DNA from: Angiostrongylus vasorum
Taxonomy: Eukaryota > Nematoda > Chromadorea > Rhabditida > Metastrongylidae
NCBI GenBank assembly: GCA_018806985.1
Contig: JADANN010000463.1
Span: 558,001-622,000, forward strand
DNA length: 64,000 nt
Direction: 5' to 3'
Shown here: in pieces, positions 35,434 to 45,911 of the stretch
How the letters are laid out: each line of letters starts with the position of its first letter
How positions within the stretch are numbered: the stretch's first letter is position 1
Made by a program: the position numbers and the translations under genes
Notes under the pieces: generated by a model
Database searches by the model: none
The model's input: the letters and a program-made list of their open reading frames with translations, nothing else
Told to the model about the DNA's origin: nothing

Positions 35434-38400
35434 ATGTTGTACCTTCAACTCACGCTACTGCTAACATTTGCTGTTACTACCAATGCGTTTCTATTCCCGA
35501 TGAGTGGCGGAGGTGATGCCAAATGTTGTTGCTGCCCGCCGCCACTACCACCACCACCTCCAGCTGGATGTGCCCCAGCAGGAGGAGGAGGAGGATATGC
35601 TGTTGCTCCGTCAGGTGGAGCTTATGCTGCGGCACCGCCTCCACCACCACTACCACCGCCACCAAGTTATGCGGCACCATCAGGCAAGTTCATTGAATTG
35701 TAGTGAAAACAACTGGCCTGCTGGGAAATGGGTAAAACTTTTGGCGTTGACCAACCCCTGAGGGATGCGGCACAAATTCGACATCATTAATCATTGTTAG
35801 AAGTGACGGAATGCATATCTGGCCTATACAATGGCTCGCGGTGGCCTACCGATGTGTCGAACCAGTGCTGCTATCCTCCCAGACGAGTCTGGTAACAAAT
35901 CGCCGACCCCGGAGGGATGAAAGGCTTGGCAAGCCTGGTTGCGAGAACGATCCCACGTGTGTTACAGGGCGCCTTTAACCAATGCACTACACCCACACCA
36001 ACAATTACCCTACAATGCTTTATTACTGTTATACAAAAGTCATCTTTTTTCAGCTGGATATGCGGCGCCAGGCGGTGGTTACGCTGCTCCAGGCGGTGGC
36101 GGAGGATACGCTCTAGGCGGTTAGGGATTCGATACATTATTATATTGCTCTAATTGTAGTAATAGCGATAAACAATCTAACGTTATTCATTGTTTACACA
36201 TGAGATCCGATCACAAAGAAATTATACGCTTTTTTCAAAATAGGGACCTAAACAATCTTAACGATAACAATCGATATTGAAGATCTGATGTGTAGCATTG
36301 TGACGTTGGTAAGACGCGTGCATGAAATTTACGCAACAAAACCACCATAAGTCTAGACACCTAAAGAACTTTAGATACTTGTTGCTTGTCCTAAAAAAAA
36401 ACTCGTTTAGGCAATCTTTCAAACGTCTAGCTGTTCAAAAATTGTGATAGCGACACATCGTGGCGACCGCTTTACTTCTGATTCAAAAGATCGCCTTTTT
36501 ATAAACCGCGGCATTAATAATTGATATATGTAACTTTTATAAACTGCCCTTGTTTAGCTGACTCGAGGGTGGTATCAGTTGCTATTGTTGTTGTTGCTGT
36601 GAGTTCACGTAGACACCATACGGGTGGTATCACACCTTGCAAAACGATTTCGAAGAAGGTGAAGTCACCGAAAAGTCAGCAATTGAATCACAGCAATAAC
36701 AACAACTAGTACCAACGTCGCCTCAATTCAACAAGGACAGTTCGTAAAATTTACATATTGGTGATTTTTTAAGTTTCATAGTTGAAACACACATCAGCTG
36801 CACACCCATCACTACCAGTAACCACTATTCGTCAAGTATTGGACTAGCCAAAATATGATCTTCTAACTGAACACATTAGAGAACGGAATTTTAAAAATTT
36901 CATCCCATTCCAAAGGGTAGGAAAAAATAATGCCTATAAACATAAAACGGCAACTTATATAGTACCATTTAGGTGGCGCTCCCATTAAAGCCGGTGGCGG
37001 AAGCTATGCAGGTGGAGGTGGCACGTATGCAGGGAGGCGGAGGAGGAGGCGGTGGCGCTTACGCTGGAGGAGGTGGCGCCTATGCTGGAGGCCCAGGAGG
37101 CGGTGGCGGCGCTTATGCTGGAGGCGGTGGCGCTACGCTGGAGGAGGTGGCGCCCTATGCTGGAGGTCCAGGAGGCGGTGGCGCTTATGCTGGTGGTGCA
37201 GGAGGCGGTGGCACCTATGCTGGTGGTGCAGGAAGAGGCGGTGGCACCTACGCTGGAGGTGCAGGAGGAGGCGGTCCCGGTTATGCTGGAGGTGCAAGGG
37301 GAGGCGGTCCCGGTTATGCTGGGGGTGTGGGTGGGGGGCGGAGGAGGTGGCAATTATATTGGAGGTGGAGGCGGTGGTGGTTATAGTGAAGGTGCAGGAG
37401 GAGGAGGTGGTTACTCTGAAGGGCAAGGACCTTTTCCATTCGCTCCTCAACCACAAATTCCTCAAGTGCTCACTGTTCAACGTCCCGTACCACAACCTGC
37501 ACCTGCGCGACCGTACAGTGAAGTCAGTTTTTAGATAACTGTTACAATTTATGCAATAATTATCCCAGTTAATACTAAAAAGTACTGCTTCAGACAGCCG
37601 TTGACTACTCAGGTGGCGCCGGTGTCGGAGGAGAAACTCTCGCTAAACCAGAAAATTATGGTGAAACCGCAGCAGAGACTGCACCAGTAGAAGGTGGTGG
37701 CGGTGGAAACATTGAGCAAACAGCAGGTGGCGGTGTCGCTGAGGATTATGATGGTGCTCAAACGTCACGACAGCGACGTTTTTCAAAGGGATCACTAGAC
37801 AGCAGCTGTAACTCCTTACGGCTCCGTAAGATTATGCAAGAGGTAAGTCACATTAATTCGCTTGATTCAGTAACTTTTAAACGTTGTAGGCAGTTTGAAA
37901 AAGGAATGCGAGGTGAAAAAGGTGAAGTTAAACGGAACAATTTGTTGCGAAAAGACGTCTATTTCGGCAGAAATATGGCATAAAAAAGTAGAGTTGCTTC
38001 AGCTCTGTACTTACAATTATGTCGTCTGAAAAGTGACAAATCGTCATAGTAGTGTGCCTTCAAGCCAAGTCGACTCCTACAAGGGGCTCGAAGAGTTCTT
38101 ACCAGCTAAATTTTTGGACGGAAAGAAAAATTTGAGAATAACGGTTACTAACTATGTCCAGTAACTTGCCATTCATATCCATATGGATCACCAACACCGA
38201 AAGTTTCCCGGAAATGAATTTAGTACTACACAAATTCTCAACACCTGGCTTCCATTCTCTTTTCTGTTGAAGTAGTGAATGATCTAGAAAAAAAGTATAA
38301 AAAAAAATAAAAATGACATGATAGTAAGAAAATCTAAGCAAGATTATTCAGAATGCCAGGGTACTAGAAGAAAATGTTCATAAAATGCGTTTTCTCATGC

Positions 38401-39095
38401 ATGGGTTCAAGCGAACGGCAAATAAGGCGCAGTAGTTATGGGTGTCCTACAGTACACCCTTGGTAGTTGGTTCGATCCCTACGGCCCAGGCTAAACCTCC
38501 TATCCTCCGAAGGCAGGAAATTGGCACTAAACTTGTCTTCGAGGAAATACTGATGTGATAATAATTTAACTTCTAAAATAATCTAATAATTTACTGATGT
38601 GACACGTCGCTTGAACCCATAAGTTTGGTATAGGTCAAATATGCCACTTAACAATTTTTGATTGGGTCCAATGCATGGCGCATCTCTGAAGGGGTAATTA
38701 ACACCGAATGGTATTACCTTTGTACGAGTATAGATAATAAGCGACTATCGAAGTAAAGAAAATATGAGAAACGATTACAAAATCGTGGTAGTGAGCCAGA
38801 ACTATAGTAATCCACCGCAGTTATACTACCACATCGTAGTGGAACCATATAAATAAAGCTGGAGCTTAAAGAGTGCTTTGTATTTCCAACAAGGCCATTC
38901 CTATTGCAGAGCATGACCAATGAACCACAATCATCAATGGTTCAAGTGTCAGGAGAGGTTAAATCACGTCTGAATACTGGTGAATGGTATGTGGCATGCG
39001 GTACTGACGGTATCGAACCACTAGAAAACGAACAACGTGAACATTGTCTGGTTGAAGCTGAACTCTTTACGTGTTACGTTGTCAAGAAGGACTGA
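35434..39095 (+). CDS. Ground-like-domain secreted protein (GRL family)
   Basis: Five-exon plus-strand gene. Exon 1 (35434-35683) encodes a signal peptide (MLYLQLTLLLTFAVTTNA), a CCCC cluster and Pro-rich blocks; exon 2 (36054 to about 36119) a Gly/Ala/Pro-rich piece; exon 3 (36973-37522) a long Gly-rich repeat of Y-A-G-G type ending PQPAPARPYSE; exon 4 (37594-37842) a GGG-rich linker and the start of the ground-like domain, CNSLRLRKIMQE; exon 5 (38910-39095) the rest, with cysteines at VACGTDG, EHCLVEAELF and TCYVVKKD, and TGA. Ground-like domains are nematode-specific, hedgehog-related secreted modules. Intron 1 has a GC donor (TCAG/GCAAGT) and carries SINE A copy 3. Exon 3 needs two one-base frame changes in G-rich runs (near 37030 and 37330), plus a compensating pair near 37130-37155, most likely sequencing errors. 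Confidence 0.82.
35731..35995 (-). repeat. tRNA-derived SINE, family A, copy 3 (intronic)
   Basis: Inside the GC-AG intron 1 of the ground-like gene, opposite strand. Landmarks: GGCGTTGACCAACCCCTGAG tail, GGAATGCATATCTGGCCTAT, CCCAGACGAGTCTGGTA, and an eroded head (GTGTAGTGCATTGGTTAAAG) near 35990. Confidence 0.7.
36125..36970. other. Intron 2 of the ground-like gene
   Basis: About 850 bp of intron, starting at the donor GGCG/GTTAGG and ending at CATTTAG/G. Contains the dispersed motif relative of 22949 at about 36645-36680. Confidence 0.5.
37843..38909. other. Intron 4 of the ground-like gene
   Basis: Intron splitting the ground-like domain, from GAG/GTAAGT to CTATTGCAG. It holds a SINE-like element at 38418-38560 and no coding sequence that I can support. 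Confidence 0.6.
38418..38560 (+). repeat. tRNA-derived SINE-like element, family G
   Basis: AAGGCGCAGTAGTTATGGG (A-box-like) then GTTGGTTCGATCCCTACGG, a near-perfect polymerase III B box, about 40 bp later. Only one copy seen in this window. A real tRNA gene is excluded because no cloverleaf arms can be paired around it. Confidence 0.6.
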
Positions 39096-39184
39096 TATGA
39101 AACAGAATACGCTCATATCAAATGTGGTTTGACCGGTAACATTAGTCAAATATAATGATTTGTGTTCATTTTCACTTTATATTA

Positions 39185-39190
39185 AATAAA
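39185..39190 (+). terminator. Polyadenylation signal of the ground-like gene
   Basis: Canonical AATAAA about 90 bp after the TGA stop at 39095. Confidence 0.65.
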
Positions 39191-39199
39191 AAGGAGATT

Positions 39200-40990
39200 G
39201 GTTGTTTGCGTATTTGAACTATAGAAAACCATTCTGAACGGGATACTATCCAGTTTTCGGATTACTGAACACAGTTCGACAATAAATTCAATTGGACAAC
39301 CAAGGACAACAACGATCGATATACATGCCTATTGATTTGTACCGTACCAAGGCCACTAACTTACGCAGGAGGTAAACTACCTATCATAAATGAGGTGAGG
39401 TTGATGGATATTGAGCTATGATGCAAAGCACAGCTTTTTAAAGCATAGACAGATTAGCCTAGATTTGCTGGCAAAGAACGCAAGTTCTATGGGATATCGT
39501 AAACACAGTTCGTAACATAACGAGTTACTGCTACCACGATGCTATTCATGCCGGACTATTAAATTTGGATAATGGTTATGCATCAAACAACATTTTTTAC
39601 TCTTTTATTTGCAATTTCCGACAACTTTTCACAACCAAAGAGAGCTTTTTGTCAGGCACGTCTGATTCAAATTTGCCGACTCAATAGAGATCGGTAGCTT
39701 CGTTAAGTTTTGGCGGGGTTTGAACCAGGAACGGGAACTATGAGAGTATTATTCCACGATATCTATGAGCTTCCGGCACTCATAAAATGACATAAAGTAA
39801 GGTAATTGCAACACGAGCATAGCCGGCCAGCATTCAACGACATTCATAGAGAAGACTAAAATCTTCACGCAGCATCTGAATCCACACGAGGATCTGAGAA
39901 CTTGCTGGACGATGAATTCAAACGAAAAAATCAATTGCAAACCATACTTCTAATGTTGCTAAAACCACAGTACTATGCTTACACCATACGCTATCTAACT
40001 AGAATTAGTTGTGGATATGAGCTACCCTCAAGATACTGTCAGATTTCCCAACCTTGTCGCCTGTAATTGTCAACCATCCAAATCCCTTGAGAAAACCCGA
40101 TAACTGATGACTATGGACAAGAGGATCTATAGCTCTCCACCTATGATGAATCAAGGACAGTTCAGCGAAAGCGACACTTTGCCGCCATACATATCCTTCT
40201 TTAAAACTTGACATTTTAACTCCGTTTGTGCTATTGTGGTTAAAAAGTTCTTCATAGAAAAAAGCTTGACACCAATAAAGCAGTCAAAAAGCATTGCAAT
40301 CATTTGCTAAAATAAACAATAAACAAGTACTCCACAGCCACTCTAATGTTACTAGTTTATTTCAAACTGTTCATGGAAACATGAGACTCCCTTCCTGAAC
40401 TGAGCACAAAAGTGCCTAACAGATTTCCACCATAAAATTTACAAATATTAGTCATTTATACAAATACAGGCGTCATTAAAGACAATGTAGATAAATGAAG
40501 ACGTTCATTGATACACCAGCATAAGACATTTCTAAAATATCGTTAGGCAAATGAAATGTACAGTGGATACAGGGTAATAGTTTGTCTTATCATCTGCCTT
40601 CGCATCCCATAACAAAGGTACATAGCTTGCTTACTAGGGAATTTACATTAAGAACAAAAAGCAATGGTGGACCAGAAAAGGTAGACAAATAGGACAGAAC
40701 ACTAACGATACTGAATCACTTATAACATCCAACAATCTTAAGCTTGCGAAGGGATTACTGAGTAATAACATTTACTGAAAATTTAAACATAAACCGGCAC
40801 AAGGAGCTCATCTGTGAGACAGCCAAAGCGTCTGATGAGAAAGAAAGAACAACACACAAAGTTTTTAATGAGAATAAGCAGGAGCTGAGATTTCAAAATA
40901 GCGATGAAGACGAAATTCAAGCTAGTTCGGTGAACTACTAAAACTTACTGGTAAACTTGGATCTGTTACTTACTACACAATATTAGGAAT
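39200..40990. other. Non-genic interval between convergent genes
   Basis: Intergenic space between the ground-like gene (plus) and FIP1 (minus). No repeat or gene recognised. The FIP1 3' UTR should lie in its right part. Confidence 0.4.
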
Positions 40991-40995
40991 CACAG

Positions 40996-43900
40996 CTAAT
41001 TTCCCATACATGCGTTGCTCACCATGTCCACACCAGGTGGTGGTGGTTCATCGCTTCCATATAAATCAGGCTCTTCTTGCTTCAATTCCATTTTTATACC
41101 TTCACGATCTTTGTCACGGTCTTCTCTGTCTCGTTCTCTATCTCTCTCTCTATCACGATCGTCCCTTTCGTCTCTCTCGCCGCGATCGTCACGTCGCGAA
41201 CGCTTCTCACGACGATCACGGTCATCACTTCTTTTTTCTCTACGATCGCTATCATCATCTTTCTCGTGTCGCCTTAAACAAATTCCTTCAAATGTTTTTT
41301 ATTTGTAGATTACTTTCAATTACCTCCCAACAGTTCACCGCCTCGTGTCTGGTAGGTGTTCCTGGGTGACGGGATGCGACGTGCAGCGGGGGGATTCGTC
41401 CCCACGGCAGGGTCTCCTAAGTTGAGAAGGAGTCCGGCGTTTCCATCATGAAGCCTAGCTAAGAGTAAACCAATACCAGGATCCACCACCGTCCTGGTAT
41501 CAAAGTCACATGGTGGCAAATCTCTCTCTGATCCACAAGGGCTGCGACTGCCTGTGGTGGTGAAGACCTGGGGGCAGACTTTGGCCAGGCTGACCTCAGG
41601 ATTTCAGGGAACCACAATTGCTTAACCAGCAAATCTCCGAAAAATAGAGATTACGCTAGGGCCCACATGACCAGTGAGGACGTGCCGTTCAAGTATCAAG
41701 TAAGTATTAAATTGTCTAACAACGTCTCTTGAAATCAAATAAGGTACCTTTTCTTCCTGTCGCTGTCATCCTCTCGGCGATCCCGTTTCTTATCTTTTTC
41801 GCGTTCCTCACGACGTTTTCGTCCTAAAAAATCACCTAAGGACTCAGGAAGAACACGAAACTCATTTCCAGATTCTAGCAACAATAAGATCAGTAAGGGT
41901 TGCCCACCACAAAACTCCCTACAGTAACGAAATCAGCGACCAAAGACTACAAATTTTACCTTCAGCACTTCCACTCCGTGAACGATGCCGTCTACTACTA
42001 CGTTCTGGCCGTTCACGTTCCCTTTCTCTGTCTCTTTCACGATCCTTGTCACGATCTTTGTCACGGTCACGCCGCTCATCACGTTCACGATCTCGTCCAC
42101 TCTCACGGATTCTCCTGACCAATGTTTTTATATTTTAAACTCCACATAAGAAAGTTCAAATGTATAAGAAAATACACAAGAACTATGAATGAACAAAAGA
42201 TCGAACTGACCTCGAGTCACGCTTTGATGGACTTCGTGATCTGCTACGCCTTTTGTGACGCCGTCGTTCATCTTCACTACAACCAAAATTGTTGACTCAA
42301 ATAAAACCGGAACTATTGCAATAGTTGAGAAAATATCGAGCCTGAACGTAAAGTTACCTCTCGTCGAAATCTCCTGACTCCCTTCTCGGTCCTAATGCAT
42401 CGAAATCACGGCCCATCAATGGTGGTGGCCGACCCATACCACCAGTTCCAGAAGGAAACCGATTTGTGGAGAAACCTGGTGGCGGCAGCAAAGTGTTGAA
42501 CCCAGGTGGAGGCATGTTTGTCATGGGCATCGCCATTTGTGGTGGACGCATACCAGGTGGTGGTAATGATGGATTAAAGCTGAAATGTAGCCCAGCTACA
42601 GAGCTTTCAACTTCAGGTATTCATATGAAAGCGCAAACTAGTGATAAATAAAGTCTCCCTTAAATATTTCCAAAAACTGTAACAACAAGGAATCCAATAC
42701 AGGCAAGAAAATAGTACGCTACAAAACATCTTTAGGTAGCAAAAACACTAGAAATACTTTCTAAAGAGAACTATTTGAAAATCTAATACATACCCCGGTG
42801 GTGGCATTGACATATCCAATCCACTTCCCGATCCAAGAGTTGGAATTGTTTGCGGTTCCAAATCAACACCTGGTGGTCCATCCACTCCAGGCGGCCCTAC
42901 AATGTCAACTCCGGGCGGACCATCCATAATGTGCATTGGTGGCACGGCAGCGGGGCCAGGTGTAGGAGCAGGGGCAATTCCTGGAGGAGGTTTACTGAAG
43001 TCAACAACTGCTGTAGTAGATGGAGACTGCAAAAAATCTGGGCAATGAAAAAGGACGAAAATACAAATTCCTGGATTATAACACATGTACCTGGAAGCTA
43101 ATATTGTGTTAAATGAAAGTGATATAGATCAAAACTGTTTGTCTTACCACTCCGGGTGGTGCTGTTGGAGCGGTTGAAGGTGGTGGACCAGCGATTACAG
43201 TTCGCATGATCGGCTAAAATATCACGTTTCTTAAAATCTACCCGTATTAAACCAGCCAGTTATAACTTATGTACGGATCTTCTTTTTACATAATTTGATA
43301 CGTCATGCTTATTCGAAAGCTTCGCCAATCTTCTGTCAAAAAGGCGGATTCATGATCAAAACATCCAATATAGTTGTAAGACCAAGTCATAGTTCTCTAT
43401 GATTCCAAGTTCGTGTATCGATAGGAATACAAAGAAAAAAAAGCCAGATGGTGTCAGTGTAAAACAGTATGATTGGCATTTATACTGTTTAGAGAAACAC
43501 TCACTTCCAGTTTTGTTGCTAAAACAAGAAAGGCAAGTGAAATATATTAAACCCGAGAAAGTGGCATGAAACGAAGTTAGCCGCAAAGAGAAAACCACAG
43601 CACATGAAACGAATTGGTGTAAAAGAAGCTATTTCTAACCTCCGATGTATCAGTAGCCAGTTTGTGGTAGTGTGGCTTGAACTTTCCACCATTATCAGTT
43701 AAAACCTTCACCGCACCTTCAGTAAGTGGTACCAGTTGACGACCGCCAGTTTCTAAGAAAAAGCAATATAGTGGCTCAGCACAGTACACTAGCTGAGATC
43801 GTGTCGAAAAAATGAAAGATAGATAAGCATGAGAAAGAAGTAAGCCTTACGAGGCATTCCAAGCGGATTTGAAAGAGTGATGGACGAGAATAGTGCCTTA

Positions 43901-44815
43901 TTCGCAGCAGCCTGACTTCCGTACTCTTGTCTCAGCTTTTTCTGACGCTCGCAATAGCTATTCCAGGTATCTGTTAACAATGAGTACATCTTCAGCTTCC
44001 ACAAAAGCTTCAGTCAATGTTGCAAAAGAAACGCTCGCATTTCGTAATTATAGCCTAGAATTCTACTTATTCATTCCCACCTTCCGTAAAGCCATAATTG
44101 AAATAGTCAGTTATATCAGCGCCCGGCTTTCGCCAAGGGCGGTCTTCCATTTGGGCAAGATCTATGTCATAGATGGGTTTGTCATTGATTGTTGGCACCG
44201 CATCAATATCGAGTTTGCCTGTTTGGCCTGATTCGCCGTTCAAATCCAGTGAACCTTTCTGAAGAGATACTTGATAGGGAAAAGCGACTACATTAAACAC
44301 GTAAAGCCAACAACGTTATATCGCTATCACATCATACACCGTACCAACGTTTTCGTAAATTCTGTGCAAAAAGATATCAGAAAAAAAGGTAAAAAGGTGT
44401 AGAATAAGCTGAACTACGATAAAACAATGCGCTTACCATACTGTACTGCACGTTTACAGGAGGTATAACACCGATTGTCACTTCGACATCATCTTCATCA
44501 TCACTTTCTCCTGAGTCGGCCAGGGGATCTATGCAATGTGAAGTTTAAACACCATCAATTTCAGGCCTCTAACAGCTTATAATTCTGTTTCTCTTTACGC
44601 TTTTCAACGCGAAAACTCTTCCAGTACGCTGAGTGTAAACCAAAAAGTCGAAATGCAGCAGATTAAAGTACTATTGACCTCCACTTTTCTGCTGAAAATC
44701 TACAACATATAACATCGTGCACATGTAAAACAACCGCACCTGCCATTGGTTGAGTGGCATCATTTCTCAGTGTGACCGGATCTGGCTCCGGTTCGACGCT
44801 CATAGACCCATCCAT
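40996..44815 (-). CDS. FIP1, pre-mRNA 3'-end-processing factor
   Basis: FIP1 is a CPSF-associated factor that links poly(A) polymerase to the nuclear cleavage and polyadenylation complex. Twelve exons on the minus strand join in frame to 557 codons: 44815-44740, 44528-44437, 44258-44081, 43970-43851, 43752-43640, 43213-43148, 43026-42794, 42579-42358, 42276-42211, 42114-41960, 41823-41748 and 41272-40996 (TAG). Domains: acidic N-terminus (SGESDDEDDVEVTIG), then the signature Fip1 motif RPWRKPGADITDYFNYGF at about residues 96-113 followed by DTWNSYCERQ; a Pro/Gly-rich middle (about 194-366); and a C-terminal Arg/Asp/Glu mixed-charge tail (about 367-540) as in metazoan FIP1. Start chosen as the first in-frame ATG, with an acceptor-like ACTTAG 21 bases upstream. 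The last intron holds a family B repeat. It lies downstream of VPS36 on the same strand. Confidence 0.9.
41322..41700 (-). repeat. Dispersed repeat family B, copy 1 (intronic)
   Basis: A 380-bp element in the last intron of FIP1, opposite in orientation to copies at 45470 and 54402. Landmarks: CAGTTCACCGCCTCGTG, TTTCCATCATGAAGCC, ACCAATACCAGGATCCACCA and TTTGGCCAGGCTGACCTCAG. Confidence 0.75.
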
Positions 44816-45465
44816 TGACAATTAAGCAAATAAATCTAAGTTTTGAAAGATGATGTAATCCGACCAAAGGAGATCTCTGGATAGCAACAATGAAAATATC
44901 TAAATTACTCAAAACAGGTACGTGACAAATGACTCGAGATACTGAATGCGAAGGAACCAGTGATGGTCAACAAAACCATGCTATAATTCTTCACTCTGCA
45001 TAACTTTATCAACACTGAAACGAAATCTAGCCCAGATTGAATTGAAATGTTAGGAAACAGAGCTTCTAGTGAGACCTCTCAATAAAAAAACCTTATAGCT
45101 GGCAATACCAATAAATAAATTTGGCAAGATGACTTTTGCTTTTTCAACCAGTATAAACAACACGCCCTTATTGTAGATAGCAATGATAACTAGAACAATG
45201 GTCGACCCACTATAATAAGTTAGCTAGAAATAGAAAAGAAAAAAAAAGAACATAGATATTTGATGAAGATGAAATCACAATTAGACGTCGACAAGGAATC
45301 GATTAGGATAGAACTTTAGACCTTCCATCGAATCATCCCGGCAGAGTGCTGCTTGTTCTTCTGCTGCCAGAAGCCTGAAAAACTTCCATGTCAAGGAAGA
45401 CAGTCGGCGATACGATATAATTTTTCACTCCCAAAACACAATTCTAACAAAAAATCCTACTTAAT
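44816..45465. other. Spacer between FIP1 start and family B repeat
   Basis: Part of the 1.1-kb gap between the VPS36 stop and the FIP1 start. A possible trans-splice acceptor (AACTTAG) ends at 44836. No gene seen. Confidence 0.4.
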
Positions 45466-45469
45466 TACT

Positions 45470-45862
45470 TACTTGGATACTTGGATGGCCCGTGCTGAAT
45501 GGTTGTGCGGGCTCCAGCATAATTTCCGTTTCTTCGGAGTTTTACTGGTCTACCCATTGTGGTCCGTGGAGTCCCGAGGTCAGCCTGGCCAAAGTCTGCC
45601 CTAGGTCGTCACCACCATAGGCAGTCGCTACCCTTGTGGATCAGAGGGAGATTTGCCAGCATGCAACTTTGATACTAGGACGGTGACGGAACCTGGTATT
45701 GGTTTACTCTTAACTGGGTTTCCTGATGGAAACGCCGGACTTCTCACATTGGGAGACCCTGCCGAAGGTTGAATCCTCTCGCTGTACATCGCAGCCCGAC
45801 ACCTAGGAACACTTCCTAGCCACGATGAGGCGATAAACCGTCGGGAGGGCAACAAATTTTAA
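45470..45862 (+). repeat. Dispersed repeat family B, copy 2
   Basis: Near full-length copy between VPS36 and FIP1: GGATGGCCCGTGCTGAATGG, GGTCAGCCTGGCCAAAGTCT, ACCTGGTATTGGTTTACTCT, and an end near CGATGAGGCGATAAACCGTC. Confidence 0.75.
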
Positions 45863-45911
45863 TGCCCAAAAACGGATAAGTCGAGTATAAAACCAGTCAC
45901 ATAAACACAGT

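Noticed and set aside
38418..38500. A genuine tRNA gene
   Set aside because: The A and B boxes are good, but acceptor and anticodon arms do not pair and the sequence continues as a SINE body.
41010..41369. Plus-strand frames over the last FIP1 exon and inside its RS-like region
   Set aside because: They are antisense to the Arg/Asp-rich FIP1 tail, which has a continuous splice-supported frame on the minus strand.
43498..43511. A 14-base micro-exon between FIP1 exons 5 and 6 (TTTTAG/CAACAAAACTGGAA/GTGAGT)
   Set aside because: Splice-like on both sides, but including it shifts the frame and gives a stop in exon 6, whereas skipping it joins exons 5 and 6 in phase.
44866..45303. Further coding exon between VPS36 and FIP1
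   Set aside because: Checked both strands; only short frames without paired splice sites.
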